In this document: positions 21,348-30,616 of the stretch, piece after piece
Layout: every line of letters starts with the position of its first letter
Position numbering within the stretch: position 1 is the stretch's first letter
From: Paraglaciecola sp. T6c
GTDB lineage: Bacteria; Pseudomonadota; Gammaproteobacteria; Enterobacterales; Alteromonadaceae
Length of the DNA: 64,000 bases
Direction: 5' to 3'
Assembly: GCF_000014225.1 (NCBI RefSeq)
Contig: NC_008228.1
Span: 744,001 to 808,000 of the forward strand
Notes under the pieces: generated by a model
Databases searched by the model: none
Told to the model about the DNA's origin: nothing
What the model saw: the letters and a program-made list of their open reading frames with translations, nothing else
Program-made: the position numbers and the translations under genes

Positions 21348-22181
21348 TTAACGTGAGGTTGGCTTAATATATAACGCCAATAACTCACTGACTTTTTTTC
21401 TGCCATTTCCTTTTTGACTAATAAACCGACTCACCTGCAGCTCTGAAAGCTGTGCAAGCGCGTAAAGGCGACGTGTATCGTCAGTATCGTGATTACTGAT
21501 AAGCACCGGAATATCACGCTCAAAAGCGGTTTTAGCAGAAATTAACGCCAAATTACTCTGTTCAGCCATGGAAAAGCCACCTTTGGCATAACTGGCAAAG
21601 TTAGCTGTTTTGCTGATGGGGGCATAAGGCGGATCGCAGTAAACCACACTTCCTGCACGAGCTCGGCTAAATGTCTTCTCATAAGATTCGCATACAAACT
21701 GTGCCTTCTTGGATTTTTCGGCAAAGAAATACAGCTCCTCTTTAGGGAAGTATGGCGCCTTGTACTTACCAAAGGGGACATTAAATTTGCCAGATAAGTT
21801 ATAGCGGCACAGGCCGTTGTATCCAAAGCGATTCAGGTACAAAAACAGTACCGCGCGTTCGTAAATATCTTCGCTGGCATTGAACAAAGCGCGCATAGCA
21901 TAGTAAGCGTCGGAATCGTTGTTTTGCGCCGTGAATAGCCCTTGTGCATCTTCTATGTAACGTTCTGGCTGTTGTTGCAATATTTTGTAAAGGTTTATCA
22001 AGTCGGGGTTGATATCGCTCAACAGGTAGCTGGAAAAGTCAGTGTTTAAAAACACCGAACCTGCACCGACAAATGGCTCGACTAATTTTTTTGCTTCTGG
22101 AAGGTGATGGTTTATCTGTTCGACTAGCCTGTATTTCCCGCCTGCCCATTTCAAGAAGGCTCTGTTTTTCTTATTCGTCAT
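21348..22181 (-). CDS. dam: DNA adenine methylase
   Basis: Methylates adenine in GATC for mismatch repair, replication timing and gene control. It shows the alpha-class order: FLKWAGGKYRLVEQI (SAM-binding motif I) at the N-terminus, VEPFVGAGSVFLN, and the catalytic DPPYAP near residue 175. Length 277 is normal. It follows damX on the same strand at the end of the aroKB-damX-dam cluster, the classical gammaproteobacterial arrangement. The phage farther along encodes its own adenine methyltransferase. Confidence 0.96.
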   Translation of the reverse strand: MTNKKNRAFLKWAGGKYRLVEQINHHLPEAKKLVEPFVGAGSVFLNTDFSSYLLSDINPDLINLYKILQQQPERYIEDAQGLFTAQNNDSDAYYAMRALFNASEDIYERAVLFLYLNRFGYNGLCRYNLSGKFNVPFGKYKAPYFPKEELYFFAEKSKKAQFVCESYEKTFSRARAGSVVYCDPPYAPISKTANFASYAKGGFSMAEQSNLALISAKTAFERDIPVLISNHDTDDTRRLYALAQLSELQVSRFISQKGNGRKKVSELLALYIKPTSR

Positions 22182-22273
22182 TAATGTGTCTTGTCAGGCC
22201 TTGATTTTGATGAAGATAATGCAAGGTAGAGATTGTAACGAGCCAATGGCAAAACAACAATTGGCATGTGGCT

Positions 22274-23812
22274 TTAATTGGCAGATTCAATTTCTTGATG
22301 CACTTTTTGTAACGCTTTAGGGAATGGCGTTGCCTCATGCAATCCTTTGGGCAGCGACGAAACACCAACTAATGCTGCGGCCAGAGACGGGTAATGTTTA
22401 TTATACAAAAGTACATACCAATCATTGTTGTAGCGTTTGGTTTGGTACACCCATACGTATTGTTCAATTTTATTGTTGGTCAAATAAGTCTCAATGGCGC
22501 TGTGTACGCTAAAGCCGATCACCTGCAGCACGTACCCGTCTTTCGGCAGAGCCAATATAGTGGCTTCATCAAATGCATAGTCAGCTGTCGTTAATAATTC
22601 GCTTGGGGGTTGGGCTTTAGCGCTACCTGCTTGAGGCGTAATATCCGCAGCAAAGGGTTTTTGCAATGTGCCAGTTTGTACCATGCCATTCGTTGATTCT
22701 GACTCGGCTGCACGTTTGGTCTCTTTACGTGAGCTGCTAGCATCGTCTGCTGGCATTTCAGTCGATTTATTCTTGTTGGCATCAATACGTTTACTTTCAC
22801 TTTGCCAGTTTGATATGAGCGCGTCTGTTTTAACTTTCGGCGTAACCTCAGGTTTGGCGACCGCTCTTTCTTCAGGCGCAGCGCTTTGCACAGAAGTATT
22901 CAGATGAGCTGTTTGTGCTTCTCTTGCGGCAGATGAGTCCGATTCTTTATTTTTTTGACCCGTCGACGTGTCTTGAGGTGGTATCTCAATTACTGAGGTT
23001 GATGCGGTTTTATTTTGCTCTACGCCAGGCTTTATTGTGCTCAGTGGAGATATTGTATCTCCATCCTGATTATCAGCGTCACTTAACAGCTCTGGATACT
23101 GAGATAGCAAAATACTGGCAAATATCGCAACAAAGAGCAGTGCAATAACAGGAATAAACCACGGGCGCTGCATGATACTAGGGGATTCTACAGGGCTTGC
23201 TTGGTTTCGCTGCTCTATGCGCTGAGCAAACGCTTGTCGTTTATTCGCGATTAACTGCTCTAATTCACTACTCGATATGTTCGCCTCGTGATCCGCCGTT
23301 GCGCCGGTACTGGCACCGGCATCCACGACTATGACATTATTTTTATCGCCCAAGGCTTGGTAAGTTTGATTTATCCATTGGCGCTGGGCAAATACCAGCA
23401 CATTGACTTGCCTGTCACTGCCTGCGTGTAGGGTTATAACAAGCTGCTGCAACTCTTCTAGCATACTGGCAGAGAGGTTTTCACCTTTGGATATGCATAT
23501 CAGTAGTCCTTGTGTTGGGGCCGACTGAGCATGACCAATGCCAATACCAGGCGTGAGTATCTTGGCGAGGGGAGTGTTGCCAGAATTGGGTGCTAATTTA
23601 CTGGAAAGTTGTTGTGTCAGTTGTTGGCGAAAATCATTCAGCATCATACTTGGCTTAGCTGCAATGATAGCCACTTCGTCACTGTCATCTTGTTCAGCCA
23701 GTAGCGCATCAACACAGGTAGATACACTAAAATCGGGCTCAGACTTCACAAAAATGAGCCCCGAAGAATACTGAATTAAATGGCTAAGGCGTTTGTGCAA
23801 TTCGCTTTGCAA
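22274..23812 (-). CDS. damX: DamX-like SPOR-domain cell-division protein
   Basis: Bitopic inner-membrane protein of 512 residues. Residues 1-190 resemble a degenerate ExeA/AAA-type fold but no Walker A motif is visible. One membrane helix (PWFIPVIALLFVAIFASILL) lies near 215-235. A long Ser/Thr/Lys-rich linker leads to a C-terminal SPOR domain (about 425-500; YVLQVIGFS, YVWVYQTKRYNNDWYVLLY) that binds denuded septal peptidoglycan. Its place between aroB and dam matches damX of enterics, where it helps division and bile resistance. Confidence 0.9.
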   Translation of the reverse strand: MQSELHKRLSHLIQYSSGLIFVKSEPDFSVSTCVDALLAEQDDSDEVAIIAAKPSMMLNDFRQQLTQQLSSKLAPNSGNTPLAKILTPGIGIGHAQSAPTQGLLICISKGENLSASMLEELQQLVITLHAGSDRQVNVLVFAQRQWINQTYQALGDKNNVIVVDAGASTGATADHEANISSSELEQLIANKRQAFAQRIEQRNQASPVESPSIMQRPWFIPVIALLFVAIFASILLSQYPELLSDADNQDGDTISPLSTIKPGVEQNKTASTSVIEIPPQDTSTGQKNKESDSSAAREAQTAHLNTSVQSAAPEERAVAKPEVTPKVKTDALISNWQSESKRIDANKNKSTEMPADDASSSRKETKRAAESESTNGMVQTGTLQKPFAADITPQAGSAKAQPPSELLTTADYAFDEATILALPKDGYVLQVIGFSVHSAIETYLTNNKIEQYVWVYQTKRYNNDWYVLLYNKHYPSLAAALVGVSSLPKGLHEATPFPKALQKVHQEIESAN

Positions 23813-23935
23813 AAGTGTTTACTCAAATGGTTTATTAAAATGTTAGTTCAATAAATTGTTTGTTCGAAGGTACGGGTCTAAAAAGTCATTCGTTTAATCG
23901 GTCGAGCGCTTAAATGAGACTCGTTTAGTACCTTG

Positions 23936-25003
23936 CTAATCTAACAATGAGCGCAACAGTGTTTCATCTAGCTCAGAGGTAACCACCGCATCGCCAATTG
24001 CTTTAGGTACGATGAAGTTGAGTTTGCCCGCTTGCACTTTTTTATCGTGTGCCATGTGCTGCATGAAAGTCTGATAACCCATATTTGCTGGTGGCGCGAT
24101 AGGTAATGAAAATGCCTCTATTAAAGCAATAACACGCTGCACTTCTTCTTTGCTCATCCAGCCTTTCATTTGGCCTGCTTTCGCTGCGAGTACCATGCCT
24201 GCTGCGACGGCTTCGCCGTGTAACCAATTGCCGTAACCTTGCTCTGCTTCAATGGCGTGACCGAAAGTATGACCTAAATTGAGTAAGGCGCGAAGTCCTG
24301 ACTCTCGCTCATCAATAGCGACAATTTCAGCTTTGATTTCACAACAGCGCGCAATGGAATATTGCAGGGCGTCAACGTCTTGCGCGATAAGTTGAGCAAT
24401 GTTTTGCTCAAGCCATGCAAAAAATGCTTTGTCGTAGATAATACCGTACTTAATCACTTCCGCCATGCCGGCAGAGAACTCTTTTGCTGGTAAGGTTTGC
24501 AGGGTTTTGGTATCGATAAAAACGGCTTTGGGTTGATAAAATGCGCCAATCATATTTTTACCTAAAGGATGATTAACCGCAGTTTTACCACCTACCGATG
24601 AATCAACTTGTGATAACAAGGTGGTAGGTATTTGAATAAAGGGCATACCACGCTGAAAACTTGCTGCGACAAATCCAGTTAAATCACCAATAACGCCGCC
24701 ACCAAGAGCGATCAGCGTAGTGTCACGCGCTGCAGACATGCTAAGCAGCTGAGTGATCACATGCTCAAAGCTGGCCAGATTCTTGTGTTGTTCACCATCG
24801 GCAATGACAATTTTTTCAATCTTGATACTGGGTAAGCTGTCAATAACGGTTTGACTGTATAGCGGGTCAACTAGGTCGTTGGTTACCAATACCGCTTTGT
24901 CTGTCTTGATGTAATCTGCCAGTTGGTTGCCTTGGGTGAGCAAACTCGGCTGGATAAAAATGGGGTAGCTACGCTCACCCAACTTCACTGTTAATGTTGT
25001 CAT
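23936..25003 (-). CDS. aroB: 3-dehydroquinate synthase
   Basis: NAD- and metal-dependent cyclisation of DAHP to 3-dehydroquinate, second step of the shikimate pathway. Conserved ALGGGVIGDLTGFVAASFQRG, PTTLLSQVDSSVGGKTAVNH, KNMIGAFYQP and the metal-site LNLGHTFGHAIE are all present. Length 355 is standard. It lies downstream of aroK. Confidence 0.97.
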   Translation of the reverse strand: MTTLTVKLGERSYPIFIQPSLLTQGNQLADYIKTDKAVLVTNDLVDPLYSQTVIDSLPSIKIEKIVIADGEQHKNLASFEHVITQLLSMSAARDTTLIALGGGVIGDLTGFVAASFQRGMPFIQIPTTLLSQVDSSVGGKTAVNHPLGKNMIGAFYQPKAVFIDTKTLQTLPAKEFSAGMAEVIKYGIIYDKAFFAWLEQNIAQLIAQDVDALQYSIARCCEIKAEIVAIDERESGLRALLNLGHTFGHAIEAEQGYGNWLHGEAVAAGMVLAAKAGQMKGWMSKEEVQRVIALIEAFSLPIAPPANMGYQTFMQHMAHDKKVQAGKLNFIVPKAIGDAVVTSELDETLLRSLLD

Positions 25004-25035
25004 AAGCGCAGCCCTTTGGAGGTAATGTCTAGCTA

Positions 25036-25551
25036 TTACTGATTGATTTTCTCAATGATCTGATTGGCTACCGCGCGGGCGCTTTGCTCATCAGTATCAA
25101 CAATGTAATCAGCAGCATCTTCATACATTGGGTTGCGTTCTTCGGCGAGTCTACGCAATACGGTTTCTGGATCGTCCTTTTGCAGTAATGGACGACGTTT
25201 ATCACGTTGCGTACGAGCGACTTGCTTGTCAATTGTGGTTTGTAAGTAAACCACAATGCCTCTCGCTGATAGGCGATTACGCACAGCTTTACTGACGACA
25301 GAGCCACCGCCAGTTGCCAAAACAATACCTTGTTTGTCGGTTAAATCATTGATGACGGTTTCTTCACGAGCGCGAAAGCCTTCTTCACCCTCTAAATCAA
25401 AGATCCAAGCGATATCAGCACCAGTGCGCTTTTCTATCTCTTGATCTGAATCATAAAATTCTAAATGAAGTTCGTCTGCGAGGTGTCTTCCAATCGTGCT
25501 TTTACCAGCACCCATCGGACCTATTAAAAAAATATTACGTTTTTCAGCCAT
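25036..25551 (-). CDS. aroK: Shikimate kinase I
   Basis: Phosphorylates shikimate at O3 with ATP. Walker [12 protein letters not shown] near residue 11, the shikimate-binding [11 protein letters not shown] and the GGGSV loop are visible; length 171 is typical. First of the aroK-aroB-damX-dam genes, 235 bases downstream of pilQ with room for its own promoter. Confidence 0.97.
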   Translation of the reverse strand: MAEKRNIFLIGPMGAGKSTIGRHLADELHLEFYDSDQEIEKRTGADIAWIFDLEGEEGFRAREETVINDLTDKQGIVLATGGGSVVSKAVRNRLSARGIVVYLQTTIDKQVARTQRDKRRPLLQKDDPETVLRRLAEERNPMYEDAADYIVDTDEQSARAVANQIIEKINQ

Positions 25552-25785
25552 TTTTGCTTAGTTCACAATTCTGTTATTTCGGGGGTAGAAATCTATATCG
25601 CGGCTACCCTTAAATGGATTAACCTGACCTCGTTGAAATTTCGAGGGCGGGATTATCTCAGCTTTACCCTGAAATTTGCAAGCTTTGTTAAGTCTAGGTG
25701 AAATTTAAATCGCTAGTAAGTGTGTTTTACGTGTACATGTGCGCTGGCTTTGTTGGCTTGCAAGTCATGTAACTCGCAGAATAGC

Positions 25786-27528
25786 TCATTCTAGAGCTAG
25801 GTCATCAAGCAATATTTTAGGCGTGACAAAAATCAGCAATTCACGCTTTTCATTGACGGTTTGGGTGTTTTTAAACAGATGTCCAAGGACTGGGATGTCC
25901 CCAAGTAGCGGAACTTGGCTTACATCATCAGTTGTCGTCTGCTGAAAAATGCCCCCAAGTACGATAGTTTCCCCGTTATTGACCAGTACTTGGGTGCTGA
26001 TTTCTTGGGTATCAATCGCGACGGCTAAACCCGTTGAGGTATTGACTGTGTCTCCTCGAGTATCTTGGGTAACGACAAGGTCCAAAATAATTCTATGATC
26101 CGGGGTGATATGTGGAGTGACTTTTAAACTCAGTACCGCTTTTTTGAACTCGACGGACGTAGCACCGCTAGACGTGGATTGTACGTAAGGTATTTCGGTC
26201 CCTTGCTCAATGTAGGCTTCACGTTGATTAGCCACCGTAATACGCGGGCTGGCAATAACTTCACCCTTGTTTTCAGATTCAAGGGCGGATAATTCTAAAT
26301 CCAATATGGTGCCATCCACTAAGCGGGCGACTTGAATGCCAATACTACCCGCTGGATTGGTAACGGGAAGATTAACATTTAGCCGATTATCAATAGACGG
26401 CACTACGCCGCTGCTAAGTGTATCGGCGCCTTCGATAGAGCCAGATGTAGCTGTGTCACCAGAGTTATTACTAAAACCCCAGCGTACGCCAAGTTGTTCA
26501 CCAGCGTTATCGCGCACTGTAACCATGCGTGATTCGATTAAAACTTGTTTAACGGGAATGTCTAGTGCGCGAATGAGCTTTCTCGCTTCATCAATAGAAG
26601 TTTGCGTGTCTCTGAGTAATACGGTGTTAGTACGCTCATCAACGGCAACACTGCCCCTTGGGCTTAAAATGCTGCTATCGGTATTCTTTAAAATACCGGC
26701 TACTTCTTTGGCTTTTGCATAGTTAATTTGTAAATTAGCGGAAATAAGGGGAGCGAGCTGAGCTACCTGTTGGCGGTTTTGCAATTGCTGGGTTTCTCTG
26801 GATGCGAGCTCTTCTGATGGGGCGATAAGTAGTATGTTGCCTTCTAAGCGCTTATCTAAGCCGCGAATTTTCAGAATCATATCGAGTGCTTGATCCCAAG
26901 GTACGCCATTTAGACTGACGGTTACATTGCCGCGTACCGTATCCGTAGTAACCAGATTAAAGCCATTAACTTGAGCGATGATTTGCAACACATTACGCAC
27001 TGGTACATCTTGGAAATCCAGTGAAATGGGCTCGCCGTTATACACAGAAGCACTTTGTTGTTGCTCAGTTGCTTTGGGCTTAATAGTCAGCACTAATTGA
27101 TTTTGATTCTTGCTGTGGGTGAACACCACATCTTCGAGTAAGTTGAATTCTAAAACGCTGGCCCCTTTTCTTGCGAGGGTGTCTATTTCTATAATCGGTG
27201 TGGAAAATTCCGCCACATTTAAGGTAAAGAACTGATCAGGCGCTAGTGTTGTGTCAGGTAGGGTGAGGGTCAATTTTCGCTTCGATGCGATTAATTGAGG
27301 AGCAATTCGCTGATTGTTAAAGCTCAAGGTCACCACGCCGTACCCTTCAGTTGAGCGGGTAAATTGTATGTCATTTAGCTGATTAGTGGTCAGTTCGTTA
27401 AGTGCAGCAACAGGGTCAACGAGCACCGCATCAGATTGTGCAAGACTAGGTAAATGCCATAAAGCGCAAAGTGCAATGGCGAATACGCACAGCAATTTTT
27501 TGGAATGTAAAAAGTGGCGACTAGCCAT
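25786..27528 (-). CDS. pilQ: Type IV pilus secretin PilQ
   Basis: Outer-membrane secretin ring through which type IV pili extend. It has a signal peptide ending near LAQSDA, an AMIN peptidoglycan-binding domain (about 40-135), a secretin/TonB N-terminal domain (PVRNVLQIIAQVNGFNLVTT), a NolW repeat and the C-terminal secretin core with VQSTSSGATSVEFKKAVLSLKVTP. At 580 residues it is shorter than Pseudomonas PilQ, consistent with one AMIN repeat. The start at 27528 has AGGAGAG upstream and overlaps the pilP stop by 8 bases. Confidence 0.96.
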   Translation of the reverse strand: MASRHFLHSKKLLCVFAIALCALWHLPSLAQSDAVLVDPVAALNELTTNQLNDIQFTRSTEGYGVVTLSFNNQRIAPQLIASKRKLTLTLPDTTLAPDQFFTLNVAEFSTPIIEIDTLARKGASVLEFNLLEDVVFTHSKNQNQLVLTIKPKATEQQQSASVYNGEPISLDFQDVPVRNVLQIIAQVNGFNLVTTDTVRGNVTVSLNGVPWDQALDMILKIRGLDKRLEGNILLIAPSEELASRETQQLQNRQQVAQLAPLISANLQINYAKAKEVAGILKNTDSSILSPRGSVAVDERTNTVLLRDTQTSIDEARKLIRALDIPVKQVLIESRMVTVRDNAGEQLGVRWGFSNNSGDTATSGSIEGADTLSSGVVPSIDNRLNVNLPVTNPAGSIGIQVARLVDGTILDLELSALESENKGEVIASPRITVANQREAYIEQGTEIPYVQSTSSGATSVEFKKAVLSLKVTPHITPDHRIILDLVVTQDTRGDTVNTSTGLAVAIDTQEISTQVLVNNGETIVLGGIFQQTTTDDVSQVPLLGDIPVLGHLFKNTQTVNEKRELLIFVTPKILLDDLALE

Positions 27529-28054
27529 TGTTCTCTCCTGCATTGTCTTTCATCGACAAGGTTGCTTGTTTTTGCTGCCAGCAACCTGTTCCATCAGGCA
27601 ACATTTCAGTGTAGGTGATTTTTCCATCTTTAATTGCTGAGACCTTGCCATAAAAAAGTCCAAGATAATCACCTTTGGTCACACGGTATAATCGGCCTTC
27701 GTTGGTTTGAATTAAGGCCCAGACCTTATTGTTTTTATTGATGGTGCCAATAAACGCCATAGCATCTATTCCGTAGTGCTCTAGGGGTTGTTTAACGTGT
27801 GCCGTACTCGGTTGAGGGCAACTGGTTGTTGCTGCTGCCGTTTCAGCTTGCGGTACATTTTTCAATCGCTGGAATGGACTACGCATTTCATTTGCCGAAT
27901 AGGCAAAGGCTGGTGATGTGGTAAATTCAGGGTAGGGCTCAATATTCACCGGTGTGTTGCTTTTAACATCCGCGATATAGGCGTTTAAATCTTGTTTTTG
28001 TTCTGAACAGGCTGCCAGTATGAAGAGCATTGTAATCGCTATCAACGCTCTCAT
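27521..28054 (-). CDS. pilP: Type IV pilus lipoprotein PilP
   Basis: Inner-membrane lipoprotein linking the PilN/PilO complex to PilQ. The signal peptide ends in a lipobox with Cys16 (LAAC). A disordered linker follows, then the beta-rich C-terminal domain (AMAFIGTINKNNKVWALIQTNEGR and YRVTKGDYLG segments). The stop overlaps pilQ and the start overlaps pilO, showing translational coupling. Confidence 0.95.
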   Translation of the reverse strand: MRALIAITMLFILAACSEQKQDLNAYIADVKSNTPVNIEPYPEFTTSPAFAYSANEMRSPFQRLKNVPQAETAAATTSCPQPSTAHVKQPLEHYGIDAMAFIGTINKNNKVWALIQTNEGRLYRVTKGDYLGLFYGKVSAIKDGKITYTEMLPDGTGCWQQKQATLSMKDNAGENNG

Positions 28055-28662
28055 TTGTTTGCATCCGCTCGTGATTCAGTCAATTCAGCCCGATAGGTTT
28101 TGGCTGCTAACGTTAGCTTTAAATTGGATACCTCCTGACTCACTTCAAAATCATGCACGGTCACGATCCGTGGAAGAGCTGCAATATCAGAAACAAACTT
28201 GCCAAATGCATGATAGTTACCTGTCACTTCGATCTGGATGGGCAGTTCGGTGTAAAACTCCTTCGGGACTTCTTTTTGCCAATTGAGCAGTTTGAAAGTA
28301 AGACCAGCAGAAGTGCCCACAAAGGTGATGTCGTCAAGTAATCCTGGCGTTTCGTTACTGGTGGGTAATGACTTAAGCATTGAAGAAAAGTCTTTTTCAA
28401 GGCGCTTAAGCTGCTCCTGATAAGCGGGTAAGTTTACTGCTATGTTGTATTTGCCTTGATAACTTGCTTTTAAATCGACCTCTTGTAATTGGACTTTTTC
28501 AAGCAGAGGAAGTTTGTCTTTTACCAAGGTGTAGTACCCCCCGATCAACGCAATGATAGCAACAAATAACGCAACAACGGTTTTCACCTCAAATGGCCAA
28601 GCGGCTATTTGATCAAAATCTAATTCGTTGAGTTCTTTGAGCTTCTTAACATCAAATTGCAT
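28051..28662 (-). CDS. pilO: Type IV pilus alignment protein PilO
   Basis: Bitopic inner-membrane protein forming the PilNO dimer of the alignment subcomplex. It has an N-terminal cytoplasmic segment, one membrane helix (VVALFVAIIALIGGYYTLV, about 30-48), a coiled coil (EYQEQLKRLEKDFSSMLKSLP region) and a ferredoxin-like C-terminal domain. It overlaps pilP by 4 bases. Confidence 0.95.
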   Translation of the reverse strand: MQFDVKKLKELNELDFDQIAAWPFEVKTVVALFVAIIALIGGYYTLVKDKLPLLEKVQLQEVDLKASYQGKYNIAVNLPAYQEQLKRLEKDFSSMLKSLPTSNETPGLLDDITFVGTSAGLTFKLLNWQKEVPKEFYTELPIQIEVTGNYHAFGKFVSDIAALPRIVTVHDFEVSQEVSNLKLTLAAKTYRAELTESRADANK

Positions 28663-29244
28663 TTATTTTGCTTCCCCTTGTGGTTGATTAAAATCAGGGG
28701 CGATATTGGGGCTAATGTTAAACTTGAGTTTAAATTCGCTTACGGCATCAGCTGCTGTGGTATCAGCCACAATGGAAGACAACTCACCGTCATTGAACAC
28801 TGTTGAGTCAGACACATTACGCATGAAATTCGCCAGACGATTGTTTGAATCACTGACGCCGTTGATTTCTACGCGGTTGATAGTGCGAGAAAAGCGCGCA
28901 AAAGATACCCCCGGGGGCACCACACGAGCCAACTCATCGAGCACAATAGGCGCTGCATTGCGACTTACTTCTAGTTGTTCGATAAGTGTCATACGCTGCT
29001 CGATAGCGTCTTTACTTTGTCTTATGCGTTTAATTTCACCAATTTGCGCGTCGATTTTGACTAGCTCTGCGGTTAAAAACTGATTCCGATTTTCTTGAGT
29101 GGCAATAAGATTATCCATGGTTTTACTGACTGCAAACATCAACAACACCATAGACACGCCGATAGCCACTAACATGGTTAGGTAGTTTTTCTTGTGTTGT
29201 TGACGCTGGGCTTCGCGCCAAGGCAGCAAGTTTATATGTGGCAA
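28663..29244 (-). CDS. pilN: Type IV pilus assembly protein PilN
   Basis: Partner of PilO. The N-terminal INLLPWREAQRQ motif, which docks in the PilM groove, is perfectly recognisable. One membrane helix (about 22-43), a coiled coil and a periplasmic domain follow. Its start overlaps the end of pilM by 13 bases. Confidence 0.96.
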   Translation of the reverse strand: MPHINLLPWREAQRQQHKKNYLTMLVAIGVSMVLLMFAVSKTMDNLIATQENRNQFLTAELVKIDAQIGEIKRIRQSKDAIEQRMTLIEQLEVSRNAAPIVLDELARVVPPGVSFARFSRTINRVEINGVSDSNNRLANFMRNVSDSTVFNDGELSSIVADTTAADAVSEFKLKFNISPNIAPDFNQPQGEAK

Positions 29245-30362
29245 GGTGAAAAACTCCTGAATGCCAATCCGGTGGCAATGGCAAAGTTAGCTCCGTGAGC
29301 GGCGATAAGCTTGGCACTCTTTTCATCGCTTTGCATATCAGCTAAGGGATTAAAAACATTCACACTAATACCTAAGTCTTGGGCAAGCTCATCAGCTAAA
29401 GCGGGAAATGGGCCAATTGCCCCACAAATGAAAAGGTGCTTAGGAGAAGGCTGGTGGGATGCGCTCACATACATTTGAATTGCCCGGGTGATATGCTGCT
29501 GTAAGTTGGCATGGAAAAGTACGTAACATTCTTGCTGCCAATTTACCGGTAAAGAATGGGACACCAGCTTTTGATCGTACTCAACCCGAGTTAAATTAAA
29601 GTTCGAGCAGCTGTCTTGGGTAAGCGCATCAAAACCAAAGTTGTGCTCCTTGGTGTACAGAATGTTGTCATCTGTAACGGCGCAAAACTGCATTTGCGAT
29701 GCTCCAATGTTAATACAGCATCGAACTTCATTTTTTACTTTGCTTTGCTCATCACTAGATATGATATCGCTATCGTTAGGGGGCGGTGTTTTGACGGGCG
29801 ATGGTTGATGGGAAAAGTGCATCAATGCGTTGGCGAGAGCGTATACTTCAACATCTGAAATTTTGGGTTCAAAGCCCACTTCGTTTAAAAGTGTAAGCCG
29901 AGAATCAAGCATGTCTTTATGAACGGCGCTGAGTAGCACTTCCACTTTTCCCGAGTAATTAACGCTGGGAGCGAGCCTTTCAAAATCTAAGTAAATCTCT
30001 TCAAGAGGGTACGGGATCAAGCTGTCGGCTTCTAGCTCAATTTGGCTTTCAAGTTCAACATCCGTTAAATCGTCGTCCATGTAAGCAAGTTTATTAATAA
30101 CGGCTGGTCCAGATACGGCTATGACCACCTGTTTCACTTTCGTTTTTAGGCTAAGTTTTACTTTTTTCAATGCTTGGCTTAGTGCTTCGTAATCTTTAAC
30201 TTCCCTTTCTGCAAAAGCATTGCCATTGATTGGCTCGCAAGCGATGGCTAGCACAGTGGTGCTTTGCTTGGTTTGCTCAAGCAGTACGGCCTTAACATAG
30301 CGGGTGCCGATGTCGAGTCCAATAAGGTGCTGCGCTTTTTTAGCCAATAATTTGTTAAACAC
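29232..30362 (-). CDS. pilM: Type IV pilus actin-like ATPase PilM
   Basis: Cytoplasmic actin/FtsA-like protein that binds PilN and links the pilus machine to cytoplasmic motors. The phosphate-1 motif GLDIGTRYVKAVLLEQ, the EIYLDFERL segment and the C-terminal HGANFAIATGLAFR loop are visible; length 376 is slightly longer than average. First gene of pilMNOPQ. The phage starts within about 250 bases upstream, so its promoter region is at or near the insertion point. Confidence 0.96.
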   Translation of the reverse strand: MFNKLLAKKAQHLIGLDIGTRYVKAVLLEQTKQSTTVLAIACEPINGNAFAEREVKDYEALSQALKKVKLSLKTKVKQVVIAVSGPAVINKLAYMDDDLTDVELESQIELEADSLIPYPLEEIYLDFERLAPSVNYSGKVEVLLSAVHKDMLDSRLTLLNEVGFEPKISDVEVYALANALMHFSHQPSPVKTPPPNDSDIISSDEQSKVKNEVRCCINIGASQMQFCAVTDDNILYTKEHNFGFDALTQDSCSNFNLTRVEYDQKLVSHSLPVNWQQECYVLFHANLQQHITRAIQMYVSASHQPSPKHLFICGAIGPFPALADELAQDLGISVNVFNPLADMQSDEKSAKLIAAHGANFAIATGLAFRSFSPCHI

Positions 30363-30616
30363 GTAAGGTTCCGATGCAAATATACAAAGCGGGATGTTAG
30401 TATTATTGCTTAATTTTTAATTATTTATGGTTCTTATAACGGTACTTAGGTATAAAACATGAGTGGTTACAATGTAGAATGCGCTAAAACGCTGCAAAGC
30501 GTTGCAAAATACGGATGTTATGTGGTCATGTGAAATAGCGAATTATAGCTAAATATAGCTAATTGAAGCCGTTACTGACACTACAACCGGTCAATAGTGT
30601 CAGTAAAGGATCTCGC
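30363..30616. promoter_or_regulatory. Host-phage left junction and integrase control region
   Basis: This 254-base stretch separates pilM (minus) from the integrase (plus) and must contain attL, but the core cannot be fixed without attR. Visible structures: AACGC-TGCAAA-GCGTT (30488-30503); tandem TATAGCTAA at 30544-30552 and 30554-30562, exactly 10 bases apart (one helical turn), which looks like integrase-arm or excisionase sites; and a perfect 12-bp inverted repeat (30572-30606, listed separately). In many relatives mrcA lies opposite pilM, so the phage probably entered the pilM/mrcA intergenic region. Confidence 0.55.
30572..30606. repeat. Perfect 12-bp inverted repeat over the integrase ribosome-binding site
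   Basis: TTACTGACACTA (30572-30583) is the exact reverse complement of TAGTGTCAGTAA (30595-30606), with an 11-base spacer. The right arm runs into the AAAGGA ribosome-binding site (30605-30611) of the integrase. It may be an operator for a repressor or Cox-like protein, or an mRNA hairpin that limits integrase translation. Confidence 0.75.
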
